From Paenibacillus oryzisoli (lineage in GTDB: Bacteria; Bacillota; Bacilli; Paenibacillales; NBRC-103111), in NCBI RefSeq assembly GCF_001653565.1, contig NZ_LYPB01000092.1:96140-160139 (forward strand): a stretch of 64,000 bases of DNA, read 5' to 3'. Both the position numbers and the translations under genes were made by a program. The notes under the pieces were generated by a model that was not told the origin of the DNA, did no database searches, and was given only the letters and a program-made list of their open reading frames with translations. Below, piece by piece: positions 47,061 through 56,275 of the stretch. Within the stretch, counting starts at the first letter, position 1. Each line of letters opens with the position of its first letter.

Positions 47061-48547
47061 TGTGTTCTCCCCTTTATCGCAGCCTTAGCCACCAAACGAT
47101 CGTCGAAATCATGCTTGACGCCCATGATATCCTGATACGTTTCGTGGCCTTTTCCCGCTATCAATATTACATCTTTAGGGCCTGCCTCTTCAATAGCCTT
47201 TTGTATCGCTTTTTTACGATCCGCCAACAAAATATACTGATTTGAAGGGTAATTCACTTCTTTGAGCCCCGGCTCAATATCTGCCAATATTCCATCTGGA
47301 TCTTCTGTTCGAGGATTATCAGACGTCACATAAACAAAATCACTATAATGGGCAGCTACTTTCCCCATAAGAGGGCGCTTCGTTTTGTCACGATCCCCGC
47401 CACAGCCAAACACGGTAATAATCTTACCTTCCGCAAACTCACTTACCGTAGAAAGAGCATTCTCTAAACCATCGGGCGTATGCGCATAGTCAACCAAGAC
47501 CAAGTACTCCTGGCCCTCATTGACAACTTCCATTCTGCCTTCAACAACTGCGATACGTTCTACACTTGTACGAATGGCCGCCAAAGGAATGCCTTCCGCT
47601 AGGGCAGCAGCGATCGCCCCGAGCACATTGTACACATTGAACTTCCCTACCAATTGCATGTGAATGGAAGCTTCTCCTGCAAAGGAATGAAGCTGAAACT
47701 CAGTCCCCTGTGACGTCATCCGAATATCGGAAGCACGCACATCACAATCGTTGTGAATGCCGTACGTAATCACTTGAGCAGCGGTTAAGCGATGAAACAT
47801 CTGAGATGCTTCATCATCCGCATTCAGGATGGCGTACTGGCGAGCATTCGGATCTGACGAGAAACCATTGCCCAGTCGAGAAAATAGCAGCCCTTTCGCT
47901 GCTGCGTAACCGTCCATCGTTTTATGATAGTCCAAATGATCCTGTGTCAAATTCGTAAATATACCGGACCGGAATTGAATTCCTTTCACTCTGCCCATAT
48001 CAAGACCATGAGAGGAAACTTCCATGATGCAATAATCAGTACCGGCATCTGCCATTTTTCTTAGAATACGTTGCAGCTCCAAAGCTTCTTGTGTATTCGT
48101 CGCTTTATTTTCTATGTATTCATCGCCAATTTTGATATGGATATTACCCATTAAACCTGTCAGATGGCCTTGATCTGCTATAATTTTTTCCAAAATATAC
48201 GTAGAGGTTGTTTTACCATTCGTTCCCGTAATACCGATAATTTTAAGTTCTTTACTTGGGTATCCGAAGAAATGGGCGGAAATAGCAGCCATCGCATATC
48301 TGGCATCTTTCACAACGAGTTGAGGGACAGATACGTCAAGCACTCTCTCAGTAACAAGCGCAGAAGCCCCGAGCGCAATCGCTTTGGGGGCATAGTCGTG
48401 ACCGTCAGCAGTCAATCCAGGGATGCACAGAAATAAATCACCCTGTTTTACTTTACGAGAGTCTGCCTCAATTCCCGTAATCTCCGTGTCTTTATCGCCA
48501 TGTATATGGGTAATGAGCAGTGCGGAAGCAAGCTCCTGCAGTTTCAT
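47057..48547 (-). CDS. murE: UDP-MurNAc-dipeptide:meso-DAP ligase
   Basis: MurE adds the third residue of the stem peptide. The 496-residue protein has the ATP loop IGITGTNGKTSTYIL and the amino-acid-specificity motif DNPR (in VTSDNPRTEDPDGI), which marks meso-diaminopimelate rather than lysine. This agrees with the DAP pathway genes dapH, dapL and patA in the window. The ATG at 48547 has GAGAGGG at proper spacing; a TTG two codons earlier is not preferred. Confidence 0.97.
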   Translation of the reverse strand: MKLQELASALLITHIHGDKDTEITGIEADSRKVKQGDLFLCIPGLTADGHDYAPKAIALGASALVTERVLDVSVPQLVVKDARYAMAAISAHFFGYPSKELKIIGITGTNGKTTSTYILEKIIADQGHLTGLMGNIHIKIGDEYIENKATNTQEALELQRILRKMADAGTDYCIMEVSSHGLDMGRVKGIQFRSGIFTNLTQDHLDYHKTMDGYAAAKGLLFSRLGNGFSSDPNARQYAILNADDEASQMFHRLTAAQVITYGIHNDCDVRASDIRMTSQGTEFQLHSFAGEASIHMQLVGKFNVYNVLGAIAAALAEGIPLAAIRTSVERIAVVEGRMEVVNEGQEYLVLVDYAHTPDGLENALSTVSEFAEGKIITVFGCGGDRDKTKRPLMGKVAAHYSDFVYVTSDNPRTEDPDGILADIEPGLKEVNYPSNQYILLADRKKAIQKAIEEAGPKDVILIAGKGHETYQDIMGVKHDFDDRLVAKAAIKGRTQ

Positions 48548-48658
48548 AAGCAACCCTCTCTTCCTAGATTTATCTATCTATTATGGACAATTTTATGCGA
48601 GTAGAAAAGCTAAACATGTCTTATTTGCAAATCTTTTTTCGCAAGAAGTATGCAATCC

Positions 48659-50587
48659 CTATTTCTCAGGATCCACATTGGATAAGAAGATACGAATCGT
48701 AGAACCCTGATCCACGCGTGAGCCTGCTTTAGGTGCTTGCGAGATGACATATTTCCCATTTCCTGATTTGGCGAGCTTAAAATTCATATTCAGGTCTTCT
48801 AATATATCATCAACTGACGCTCCAACCAAGTCCGGAACTTCAACTACTGGAATTTCACCATAACGATATTCTTTATCCAGCTGATTTTTGTCCGGTTCAA
48901 CCTTCATGTAACGCAGCGCATCTGCCATGATATCTCTGACCAATGGAGCTGCAATCAAGCCACCGAATTGAATGCCTTTCGGATCATCCACAGCTGCATA
49001 CACAACAATCTTCGGATTATCCGCTGGCGCAAAACCAATGAATGATACGATATGCTCATCAGGTGAATAACGTCCATTAATAACCTTCTGGGCTGTTCCT
49101 GTTTTCCCGCCTACACGGTAGCCATCAATAAAGGCATTCCGCCCTGTCCCCTTCGCTACAACGCTCTCAAGCGCCTCACGCACTTGTCTGGACGTATCTT
49201 CGGAGATGACATTACGCACGAGTTCAGGCTCGACCACATCGACAACTTCACCTGTATCTGGGTTGGAGAACGACTTTGCTACATATGGCTTGAACAGCTT
49301 TCCACCATTAATTGCTGCGGATACTGCTGTAATTTGTTGAATTGGCGTAACCGAAACCCCTTGTCCGAATGCGGTTGTCGCCAACTCCACAGGACCTACT
49401 TGCGATGGTTTGAACATAATCCCATTCTCTTCACCGCCAAGGTCAATCCCTGTCTTCTTGCCAAAACCAAATCGGGAAATATAATCAAATAATTTCTCTT
49501 TGCCTAATCGCTGTCCCATTACGACAAACCCTGGGTTACATGAGTTCTGAACGACCTGCAGCATCGTTTCACTGCCATGTCCACCACGTTTCCAACAACG
49601 CAAGCGAGCGCCACCAACTTCAATGGCACCAGGATCAAAGAACTGTTCATTCTTTAGATCAACTTTCTTCTCTTCAAGTGCTGCAGCAAGCGTAATAATC
49701 TTGAAAGTAGAACCAGGCTCATACGTTTTCCAAATCGGTAAATTTCGATTATACGTCTCCGCTGGCGACTCCGTATATTTGCCTGGATCATAGGTTGGAC
49801 GGCTACCCATTGACAAGATCTCGCCGGTATTCGGATCCATCATGATCGCAATGACATTCTGCGCTTGATATTGCACCATCGCTTGATCAAGCGAACGTTC
49901 CATTACGGATTGCAAATGGCTGTCGATGGTCAACTTCACGTTGAGCCCATCTTTGGGAGGCGTGTATGTATCCGTTGTGCCAGCCAATTTCCGGCCAGCT
50001 GCGTCTGTCATATAGGCGATATTGCCTGCCAACCCAGTCAACTGTGAATTATACTTCGACTCGATTCCAGTCAACCCTTTATCAATTCCCGCAAATCCAA
50101 GGATATGTGCCGCTAATGACCCATAGGGATAGTACCGTTTATTATCTTCCGCAACGACGATACCCGGCAATTCTAATTTCCTTACCTCTTGTGCCTTCTC
50201 AATCGAAATTTTACGACCAGAGGGCCTTATATTGTTTTGCGAAGTTTTTTTGGTAATTTGTTTGTAAATATCTTCTTCGTTGCCTTCCAGTACTTCTGCA
50301 AGCTTGGCAGCCGTTGCATGGGCATCTTGAATTTGCACGGGAATGGCGATAATCGTCGGCGTGCTCATACTATAAGTCAAAGTCAACCCGTTGCGGTCTT
50401 GAATTTCACCCCGCTTCGGCGCAAAAGCGATCTCTCTTCGCCAACTCTCCTCAGCCTTCTTCGCTAGATCTTGTCCAATTACTAGCTGGACATAAGCTAA
50501 GCGGATGATAAGTGCAGTAAAGATGACAGTTGCAATAATTAACGCCGTAAACAATCTCCGACGAACGGTAACGTTAGAAGCCCGCAT
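48659..50587 (-). CDS. spoVD: Stage V sporulation protein D (class B PBP)
   Basis: A class B penicillin-binding transpeptidase acting with SpoVE in spore cortex synthesis. The 642-residue protein has one N-terminal membrane helix (LFTALIIATVIFTALII), a dimerisation domain and the transpeptidase motifs STFK (YEPGSTFKIITL), SCN (VVQNSCNPGF) and KTG (VGGKTGTAQ). One PASTA domain ends the protein (VEVPDLVGASVDDILEDLN). Order pbpB-spoVD-murE matches Bacillus, and length fits SpoVD better than division PBP2B. Confidence 0.93.
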   Translation of the reverse strand: MRASNVTVRRRLFTALIIATVIFTALIIRLAYVQLVIGQDLAKKAEESWRREIAFAPKRGEIQDRNGLTLTYSMSTPTIIAIPVQIQDAHATAAKLAEVLEGNEEDIYKQITKKTSQNNIRPSGRKISIEKAQEVRKLELPGIVVAEDNKRYYPYGSLAAHILGFAGIDKGLTGIESKYNSQLTGLAGNIAYMTDAAGRKLAGTTDTYTPPKDGLNVKLTIDSHLQSVMERSLDQAMVQYQAQNVIAIMMDPNTGEILSMGSRPTYDPGKYTESPAETYNRNLPIWKTYEPGSTFKIITLAAALEEKKVDLKNEQFFDPGAIEVGGARLRCWKRGGHGSETMLQVVQNSCNPGFVVMGQRLGKEKLFDYISRFGFGKKTGIDLGGEENGIMFKPSQVGPVELATTAFGQGVSVTPIQQITAVSAAINGGKLFKPYVAKSFSNPDTGEVVDVVEPELVRNVISEDTSRQVREALESVVAKGTGRNAFIDGYRVGGKTGTAQKVINGRYSPDEHIVSFIGFAPADNPKIVVYAAVDDPKGIQFGGLIAAPLVRDIMADALRYMKVEPDKNQLDKEYRYGEIPVVEVPDLVGASVDDILEDLNMNFKLAKSGNGKYVISQAPKAGSRVDQGSTIRIFLSNVDPEK

Positions 50588-50673
50588 GAACGTTCAGTCT
50601 CCCTTCCCACTATTGTCATGTTCATTCCTAACATGACTATTCGGGACAAACAGGGGTTAGAACAAGCTATTCA

Positions 50674-52962
50674 CTAACGCTGCTTATTTGCTGTCGTTCG
50701 TTGTGTCTCCGTTTTGGAGTTAGGTGTTGCTGAAGGTGTCGGGGTAGTTCCTGGTGTTGCAGCAGGGTTCGATCCGCTGCTCGTGTCCGAATTATCCCCT
50801 AGTGGTCTAAGTTGCAGCGTAACGCCACGACCTTCTCCTGCAGCGGATTGTTCCGACACATACCCTTCTCCCGAGGTTTGACAGTCAATTTTGAAAAAGG
50901 AACACGTCTCAACTGCATCTCGAAGCGATCTGCCGACTAGATTCGGAAGCGGCATTTCCTCTACGGGCTGCATGGCGACATATATATGCTGCGTTGATAA
51001 AATTTGAGTTCCAGCCTTCGGAAACTGATCGACTACTTTCTCACCTTTCCCAAATACTTCGAGGGATAGGCCAATATCTTTGGCAGTGTCTTTTGCACTA
51101 GTCGATGTAGCATCCATCATATTGGGTACATTAAGGCGATTCGCTACTTTAGTAATCGTTTTCGGCTTCTTACTTGAGGCAACGCCCATATATTGCAAAG
51201 ACTCACCAACGATTTCTTTAAATGCTGGCGCTAGGACTTGTCCGCCTAGATGATAGTTTCCGCCTAGATCAGGCTGATCAGCGATCAATGTAATTAGAAT
51301 TCGTGGATCCTCTACGGGCGCATAGCCAATAAATGAGATAACCCACGTATCGGGCGAGTACGTTTTTTCACCAGGAAGTACGATATTGGCTGTCCCTGTT
51401 TTGGCAGCTATTCGATAATCCTCCATATAAGCAAGCTTGCCAGTCCCTACTTCTTGGTCGGATACGACTTGCTCCAAGTAGCCACTTACGGTGGCCGCTG
51501 TTTGTGGACTTACAACTTGTCTGATAACTTGAGGTTCATATGCTGTTATTACTTTGCCTGTTTTCGGATCAAGAATATCCTTCACAATGTGAGGCCACAT
51601 CAATTTCCCGCCATTCGCAATTGCTGCATACGCTGCGGTTTGTTGGATAGCCGTTACAACGACTTTCCCTTGCCCATATGTTGCTGTTGCGTACTCAGAA
51701 GGATATTTCATGTCAATCAGTCCTTTAACTTCACCAGGCATATCAATATTCGTTTTTTGATCGAATCCAAACTTATTAATATAATCGCGTAGTTTGTTCT
51801 GTGTTAATTTCTCAATGCCTAGCTTTACAAAAGCGACGTTACTTGACCTCTTCAATCCTTCTAAGAAAGTAATTTTCCCCCAACCGACGAGATTGTGGTC
51901 ATGGAGAATACGGTCTGAGACTTTAATCGAACCCGATTGATAGGTTTCTGTGGGATTAAACAGTCCTTCTTCAACAGCTCCAGCAAGGGTAACTAATTTG
52001 AAGGTGGATCCAGGTTCATACCGAGAAGCAACGGCGCCATTTCGAAAATCTTTCTGAGGATCGTAGTTCCAATACGTATTCGGATTAAAGCTCGGCGTGT
52101 TCGCCATGCCAAGTATTTCCATCGTTTTCGGATCAACTGCGATAGCTGTCAAGCTTTTCGGGTGCCATTTGTCATTCACCTTGGCTAATGCGCTCTCTAA
52201 GTAAAACTGTATGTTTTTGTCGATTGTGAGTCTGACATTATTTCCATCTTCCGCAGGTTTGAAATTGACTTTGGCATCGGGAAGTTCCACCCCTTTACCA
52301 TCCTTTTCGTAGCTCAACATACCGGGAACGCCTTTCAACGTATCGTTTAGTTTAAGCTCCAGCCCCAGTGCGGCTTCGCCTTCCTTATTGGTATATCCCA
52401 AAATATGCGAGGCCAAGGATTCACCAGGATAGTATCTCCTTTCATCTTCCAGAATCGAGATACCCATACTTTTCTTGGTGCCCAGTTTCGTTTGCAAATT
52501 GGTAATGAGCGCGCGAACTTGATCCGCCTTCTCTTTCTCAATCTTCCAACCTTCATTTCTCACTTCTACGTTTGCAGCGAAGTCCGTTCCATCCAAATTC
52601 CTCTTTGTCGCTAACTTGCGAATTTTATCGACAAGCTCTGCACGGGACGCTTCTGAATCCTTCAATATATCCGCCAACCCCTGAGTCACATCCTCAGCAA
52701 TGTGCAAAGCATCAATCACTTTCGGATTTAGTGCAATCGTATAGGCCGTTGCTTCTACGGCAAGCACCTTATCATTACGATCCAAGATTGAACCGCGTAC
52801 AGGAGCCAGCACTTTATCTGTTTCCCAACGTTTCTCAGCTTTCTCTAGCAACCATGATGCTTCTACCACTTGAATCCAATAGACTTTAACCATGAGGACA
52901 ACAAAAAGAAGGGTAAAAAACCCTCCAAGTAGCAAAGAACGTAACTTAATTTTTTTTGTCAT
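50674..52962 (-). CDS. pbpB: Division penicillin-binding protein 2B
   Basis: PBP2B/FtsI, the septal class B transpeptidase. The 762-residue protein has an N-terminal membrane helix (SLLLGGFFTLLFVVLMV), the dimerisation domain, the active-site motifs STFK (YEPGSTFKLVTL), SSN (LKRSSNVAFV) and KTG (IAAKTGTAN), and two C-terminal PASTA domains (from about residue 590: LNVPNMMDATSTSAKDTAKD, then MPLPNLVGRSLRDAVETCSF). A tail of about 45 residues rich in Ser, Thr, Pro and Asn follows. It lies between ftsL and spoVD with a 15-nt gap to ftsL. Confidence 0.95.
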   Translation of the reverse strand: MTKKIKLRSLLLGGFFTLLFVVLMVKVYWIQVVEASWLLEKAEKRWETDKVLAPVRGSILDRNDKVLAVEATAYTIALNPKVIDALHIAEDVTQGLADILKDSEASRAELVDKIRKLATKRNLDGTDFAANVEVRNEGWKIEKEKADQVRALITNLQTKLGTKKSMGISILEDERRYYPGESLASHILGYTNKEGEAALGLELKLNDTLKGVPGMLSYEKDGKGVELPDAKVNFKPAEDGNNVRLTIDKNIQFYLESALAKVNDKWHPKSLTAIAVDPKTMEILGMANTPSFNPNTYWNYDPQKDFRNGAVASRYEPGSTFKLVTLAGAVEEGLFNPTETYQSGSIKVSDRILHDHNLVGWGKITFLEGLKRSSNVAFVKLGIEKLTQNKLRDYINKFGFDQKTNIDMPGEVKGLIDMKYPSEYATATYGQGKVVVTAIQQTAAYAAIANGGKLMWPHIVKDILDPKTGKVITAYEPQVIRQVVSPQTAATVSGYLEQVVSDQEVGTGKLAYMEDYRIAAKTGTANIVLPGEKTYSPDTWVISFIGYAPVEDPRILITLIADQPDLGGNYHLGGQVLAPAFKEIVGESLQYMGVASSKKPKTITKVANRLNVPNMMDATSTSAKDTAKDIGLSLEVFGKGEKVVDQFPKAGTQILSTQHIYVAMQPVEEMPLPNLVGRSLRDAVETCSFFKIDCQTSGEGYVSEQSAAGEGRGVTLQLRPLGDNSDTSSGSNPAATPGTTPTPSATPNSKTETQRTTANKQR

Positions 52963-52977
52963 ATGAGTACCTGCCTG

Positions 52978-53439
52978 TTACGGTTTAGAAGCTGTTTTCG
53001 TACTTTTCCCACCAGTTGTTACAGTAGTAGTACTAGATTTCGTCTTTGTAGATGAATTTGACTGCGCCACAACGTTACCTTGCTTCGTATCTTGTAAATT
53101 AAACCCGAGGCGTACTGCCTCCTCTTTTAAACGATCTGGACTTTGCAGCTTCTCAACTTCTTGCTTGAGCGCACTGTTCTGTGCTTGAATTTCACGGATT
53201 TCACCTTGCATCTTCAAAATATTCGCATTCATCTGATAGATCGCAGCAAATCGCCAAATGATCACTCCAGCAACAATAACACAAAGTACGACTGTGAATA
53301 AATAGAGCATTTTCTCTTGCGCTGGCAATGAGGAGTTGCGATAAACGACCTTCGTTGTTTCTTTTATCTTCACACGTTGCCCAGAATTTGGTTTCCGTTT
53401 CGGATCAAGTGCCAAATTGCCTTGAATATATGATGCCAT
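52978..53439 (-). CDS. ftsL: Cell division protein FtsL
   Basis: FtsL, a bitopic partner of DivIB and DivIC in the septal complex. The 153-residue protein has a basic cytosolic N-terminus, one membrane helix (YLFTVVLCVIVAGVIIWRF, about residues 46-64), a leucine-zipper-like coiled coil (ILKMQGEIREIQAQNSALKQ) and the conserved end RLKEEAVRLGF. The Ser/Thr/Lys-rich tail of about 35 residues is longer than in Bacillus subtilis FtsL. AAGGGAGG precedes the ATG. Confidence 0.93.
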   Translation of the reverse strand: MASYIQGNLALDPKRKPNSGQRVKIKETTKVVYRNSSLPAQEKMLYLFTVVLCVIVAGVIIWRFAAIYQMNANILKMQGEIREIQAQNSALKQEVEKLQSPDRLKEEAVRLGFNLQDTKQGNVVAQSNSSTKTKSSTTTVTTGGKSTKTASKP

Positions 53440-53457
53440 CGCTTATTCCTCCCTTGG

Positions 53458-54408
53458 TCAAAGCTTTTCTGCTATTCTTAATTTTGCCGATCTGGCTCTT
53501 TGATTGACTTCTAATTCATGTTCACTAGGTAGAATTGGTTTTCGTGTAACGAGCTTCAAATCTCCAAGTTTCTCACATACGCACATTGGAAAAGCTGGTG
53601 GACATGTACACTTCTCCACATTTTTCACGAAAAACTGTTTGCAGATGCGATCCTCTAAGGAGTGGAATGTAATGACTGCAATGCGTCCTTGAGGCGCCAA
53701 ACAACGAAGTGATTGTTGCAGCGCTTCTTCAAATGCGCCCAGCTCGTCGTTCACAGCAATTCGCAATGCTTGGAAGCTTCGTTTGGCCGGGTGCCCCCCT
53801 GTCCGTCTTGCGGCAGCAGGAATCCCTTCTTTGATCAATTCTACGAGTTCCCCCGTTGTTTCAATCGGTTTCTTTTCTCTTGCTTCTACAATCACACCGG
53901 CAATTCGTCTTGAGAACTTTTCTTCCCCATATTCGAATAGTACTTTAGCAATTTTGTCAGCTGGCCATTCATTAACGATCGTTTTGGCGGTAAGCTGTGT
54001 ATCCCGATCCATTCTCATATCGAGCTCAGCATCATGGTTGTAACTGAAACCACGATCACCATCATCCAGCTGTGGAGAAGAAACACCTAAATCGAAAAGA
54101 ATGCCATCAACTTGGGGTCTTCCATCCTTCATAGCCCTGGGCACACCGCGAAGTACGTGCTCGATTTCTCTGAAGTTGCTTTTGATTATTGCTACACGAT
54201 CTAAATAGGGCGCAAGCACTGTCTGTGCGTTGGCTAAGGCAATATCATCTTGATCAAGGGCAATGAGCAGCCCCTCTGGTCCTAGCTTGGATGCGATTAG
54301 CGAGCTATGCCCCGCGCCTCCCATCGTACAATCCACGTACACACCATCTGGTTTTATATGTAAACCTTCCACAGATTCTTCTTTAAGTACAGTCACATGA
54401 TGAAACAC
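53458..54408 (-). CDS. rsmH: 16S rRNA (cytosine-1402-N4)-methyltransferase
   Basis: RsmH (MraW) methylates N4 of C1402 in the ribosomal P site with SAM. The 316-residue protein has the SAM-binding start [31 protein letters not shown] and the conserved [20 protein letters not shown]. Its C-terminal region includes the usual RPSxxE-like part ([20 protein letters not shown]). The start is GTG behind TAGGAGG. A leader repeat hairpin with a 12-codon ORF sits directly ahead of that site. Confidence 0.97.
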   Translation of the reverse strand: MFHHVTVLKEESVEGLHIKPDGVYVDCTMGGAGHSSLIASKLGPEGLLIALDQDDIALANAQTVLAPYLDRVAIIKSNFREIEHVLRGVPRAMKDGRPQVDGILFDLGVSSPQLDDGDRGFSYNHDAELDMRMDRDTQLTAKTIVNEWPADKIAKVLFEYGEEKFSRRIAGVIVEAREKKPIETTGELVELIKEGIPAAARRTGGHPAKRSFQALRIAVNDELGAFEEALQQSLRCLAPQGRIAVITFHSLEDRICKQFFVKNVEKCTCPPAFPMCVCEKLGDLKLVTRKPILPSEHELEVNQRARSAKLRIAEKL

Positions 54409-54419
54409 TACTTGTCCTC

Positions 54420-54460
54420 CTAAAAGTTTCGCCTTGGCAAAACTGACTTCGTAAGCATAT
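54420..54460 (-). repeat. Leader repeat element before rsmH with a 12-codon ORF
   Basis: The minus strand reads ATGCTTACGAAGTCA (54458-54444), hairpin GTTTTGCC-AA-GGCGAAAC (54443-54426, one mismatch) and TTTTAGGAGG. The ATG at 54458 opens a 12-residue ORF ([12 protein letters not shown]) whose TAG stop at 54422-54420 is part of the TAGGAGG Shine-Dalgarno of rsmH, an arrangement that would allow translational coupling. No good ribosome-binding site is seen for the small ORF itself. Confidence 0.7.
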
Positions 54461-54477
54461 TCTTAAACTCAAAATTT

Positions 54478-54915
54478 CTATAGATCAAAATTAAAATCGA
54501 CCAGCTTCTCTGCTATTTCATTAAATGATTGTTCAGACTCATTGGCATAGCTTTCCCAAACTTGCTTACTCCAAATCTCCACACGATTAGAAACTCCGAT
54601 AACAACACAATCTTTCTCTAACTTGGCATGGTCGATAAGATTACTTGGAATGTTGGCTCTCCCCTGCTTATCAAGCTCACATTCTGCTGCACCAGAGAAG
54701 AAAAACCGGGTAAAAGCACGTGCATCTGACTTCATTAATGGCAATGCTTTCAGCTTCTGTTCGAGAATTAACCATTCGGATTGCGGATATACAAATAAGC
54801 ACTGATCAAGACCACGGGTGATGACAAAAGCTTCGCCAAGGGCTTCACGGAATTTGGCCGGTATGATCATTCGGCCTTTCTCATCAATGCTATGTTGATA
54901 TTCACCCATAAACAT
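54478..54915 (-). CDS. mraZ: Transcriptional regulator / division cluster protein MraZ
   Basis: MraZ is an AbrB-like DNA-binding protein that controls the dcw operon it begins. From the ATG at 54915 it starts [20 protein letters not shown] and has 145 residues, the normal size. Two swapped-hairpin domains are visible, the second around [19 protein letters not shown]. The earlier frame opening at 54960 would add 15 residues without good support and would overlap the MraZ boxes; AAGGGGGG lies about 9 nt before 54915. Confidence 0.96.
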   Translation of the reverse strand: MFMGEYQHSIDEKGRMIIPAKFREALGEAFVITRGLDQCLFVYPQSEWLILEQKLKALPLMKSDARAFTRFFFSGAAECELDKQGRANIPSNLIDHAKLEKDCVVIGVSNRVEIWSKQVWESYANESEQSFNEIAEKLVDFNFDL

Positions 54916-54936
54916 AGCATCAAGCCCCCCTTCCCT

Positions 54937-54964
54937 CCACTTTGTACCACTTTTCACCACATTT
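54937..54964 (-). promoter_or_regulatory. Three MraZ-binding boxes before mraZ
   Basis: On the minus strand AAATGTGG (54964-54957), AAAAGTGG (54954-54947) and CAAAGTGG (54944-54937) recur with exact 10-bp spacing, on one face of the helix. MraZ proteins are known to bind tandem short GTG-containing repeats (TGGGN or AAAGTG type) at this place in other bacteria. Autoregulation of the dcw operon is therefore expected. Confidence 0.75.
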
Positions 54965-54991
54965 GAATCAATATTCGCTAAAAATAAAAGA

Positions 54992-55014
54992 AATCCTGCT
55001 TAGTTAGCAGGATT
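54992..55014 (-). terminator. Terminator between the DUF4349 gene and mraZ
   Basis: AATCCTGC (54992-54999) pairs with GCAGGATT (55007-55014); on the minus strand it is followed by TCTTTTATTTTT. It separates mraZ from upstream transcription. Confidence 0.82.
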
Positions 55015-55040
55015 AATTAAAATTATTTCGGTTTTTGGGT

Positions 55041-56123
55041 CTATTCTGTGCCTTTTGTTCCTTGTTCCGTACCTTCAAGTGTATTTTCAGATACTTGCTG
55101 ATCTTTCAGTTGGATTCGCAATTCCCTCAAGCGTTCATTCCGCTTGCGTCTGTATACCCATATGGGGATGGCAATAATCAGTAAAATTACCAGAACTGGT
55201 ACCGCGGCCGCAAGAAAAACGAGAACTCCCTGCATAACTGCAAACAATACATTCAGACTGGAGCCCCATGCCTTCTCAACGCGCTCTGCTAGAGTTAGTT
55301 CATTCGGGTCAGACAATAACGGCTTTTTACCCGTTTGTTGATACATCCGCAGCTCTATTGTGGAATACGAAACATTTTGATCCAAGTAACGCATTCTGCC
55401 TTTGATTTGCTCAATCGCCTCTTGAACTTTGGCAAGTTCATTCGAGAATGCTAGTAATTCATCTGTCTTCGATGCCCTTTCCATAAAGCTTAGCAACCTG
55501 GACTCAACGAGCTGTTTAGCCGTCAAACGCGAGCTGAGATCAACATACTCTTCCGTTACGTCCTGTCCTTGAACGTTCCTCTGAAGTGCTGGACTTATCT
55601 TTTCTAGGCCATCCAGCATAGAAACGAATCCATTCGCTGCGACTTTAATCGTATACGTCCCACCCTTTTCACCCGTATTCGCACTCTCGGAGAACTGCAA
55701 AATGTAAGCACCGCTTAATGCAACGAGATCCCGCAGCTGGGTTTGAGCACTACTGTAGTCTTCGACTGGCATTACGAGATTGGCCCGATAAATAAGTTTG
55801 CGATTGAAGCCAGCTTCTTGATCGTTTCCACTTGCAGGAATCACCGCATTTGGCACAGCAGCTTTACCTTCTGTCGTTGATGCTTTCGTTGTTGATTCTT
55901 TCGCGATTGGAGCTGGAGCGACATTGCTTGCGTTTACATCTTTGTTGGTAAACTGATCCGCTGTCGCGCCGGTTGTTTGTACGCTGTTCATTTCACCTTT
56001 GGAATCTGCCATGGACGCAGAATGTTCACTCTTGGAAGATGAGCTGCATCCTGCCAAAGCCCCCAACACCAACATACACAAGACGACCATTACCCCAATC
56101 CTTGTTCTTTTCTTTATTCTCAT
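55041..56123 (-). CDS. DUF4349 domain lipoprotein
   Basis: A 360-residue membrane-anchored protein of unknown function. The start MRIKKRTRIGVMVVLCMLV and the lipobox LAGC (in LGALAGCSSSS, Cys near residue 26) mark a lipoprotein, processed by LspA. A Ser/Thr/Ala-rich linker of about 80 residues follows, then the DUF4349 domain (KLIYRANLVMPVEDYSSAQT ... VTEEYVDLSSRLTAKQLVES) with a coiled-coil part (LAFSNELAKVQEAIEQIKGR), and a C-terminal membrane helix (VLVFLAAAVPVLVILLIIAI) with a charged tail. The ATG at 56123 has GGGGG 9 nt upstream; the frame opens earlier but that extension is not protein-like. Confidence 0.88.
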   Translation of the reverse strand: MRIKKRTRIGVMVVLCMLVLGALAGCSSSSKSEHSASMADSKGEMNSVQTTGATADQFTNKDVNASNVAPAPIAKESTTKASTTEGKAAVPNAVIPASGNDQEAGFNRKLIYRANLVMPVEDYSSAQTQLRDLVALSGAYILQFSESANTGEKGGTYTIKVAANGFVSMLDGLEKISPALQRNVQGQDVTEEYVDLSSRLTAKQLVESRLLSFMERASKTDELLAFSNELAKVQEAIEQIKGRMRYLDQNVSYSTIELRMYQQTGKKPLLSDPNELTLAERVEKAWGSSLNVLFAVMQGVLVFLAAAVPVLVILLIIAIPIWVYRRKRNERLRELRIQLKDQQVSENTLEGTEQGTKGTE

Positions 56124-56222
56124 TTCATGATGCCCCCATTTCCATTTACAGGATATACACCCTTCAAACGGAATATTGAACTCGAAAGTTGCACGGAAAC
56201 AACACAAATAAAAAGAAAAACA

Positions 56223-56252
56223 CCCTCCGATCCACAACTGTGGACCAAAGGG
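56223..56252 (-). terminator. Terminator after ahcY
   Basis: On the minus strand CCCTTTGGTCCAC pairs with GTGGATCGGAGGG around AGTT, with an internal bulge, followed by TGTTTTTC. Confidence 0.78.
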
Positions 56253-56275
56253 CATCTTCATCAAGCATTTATATT

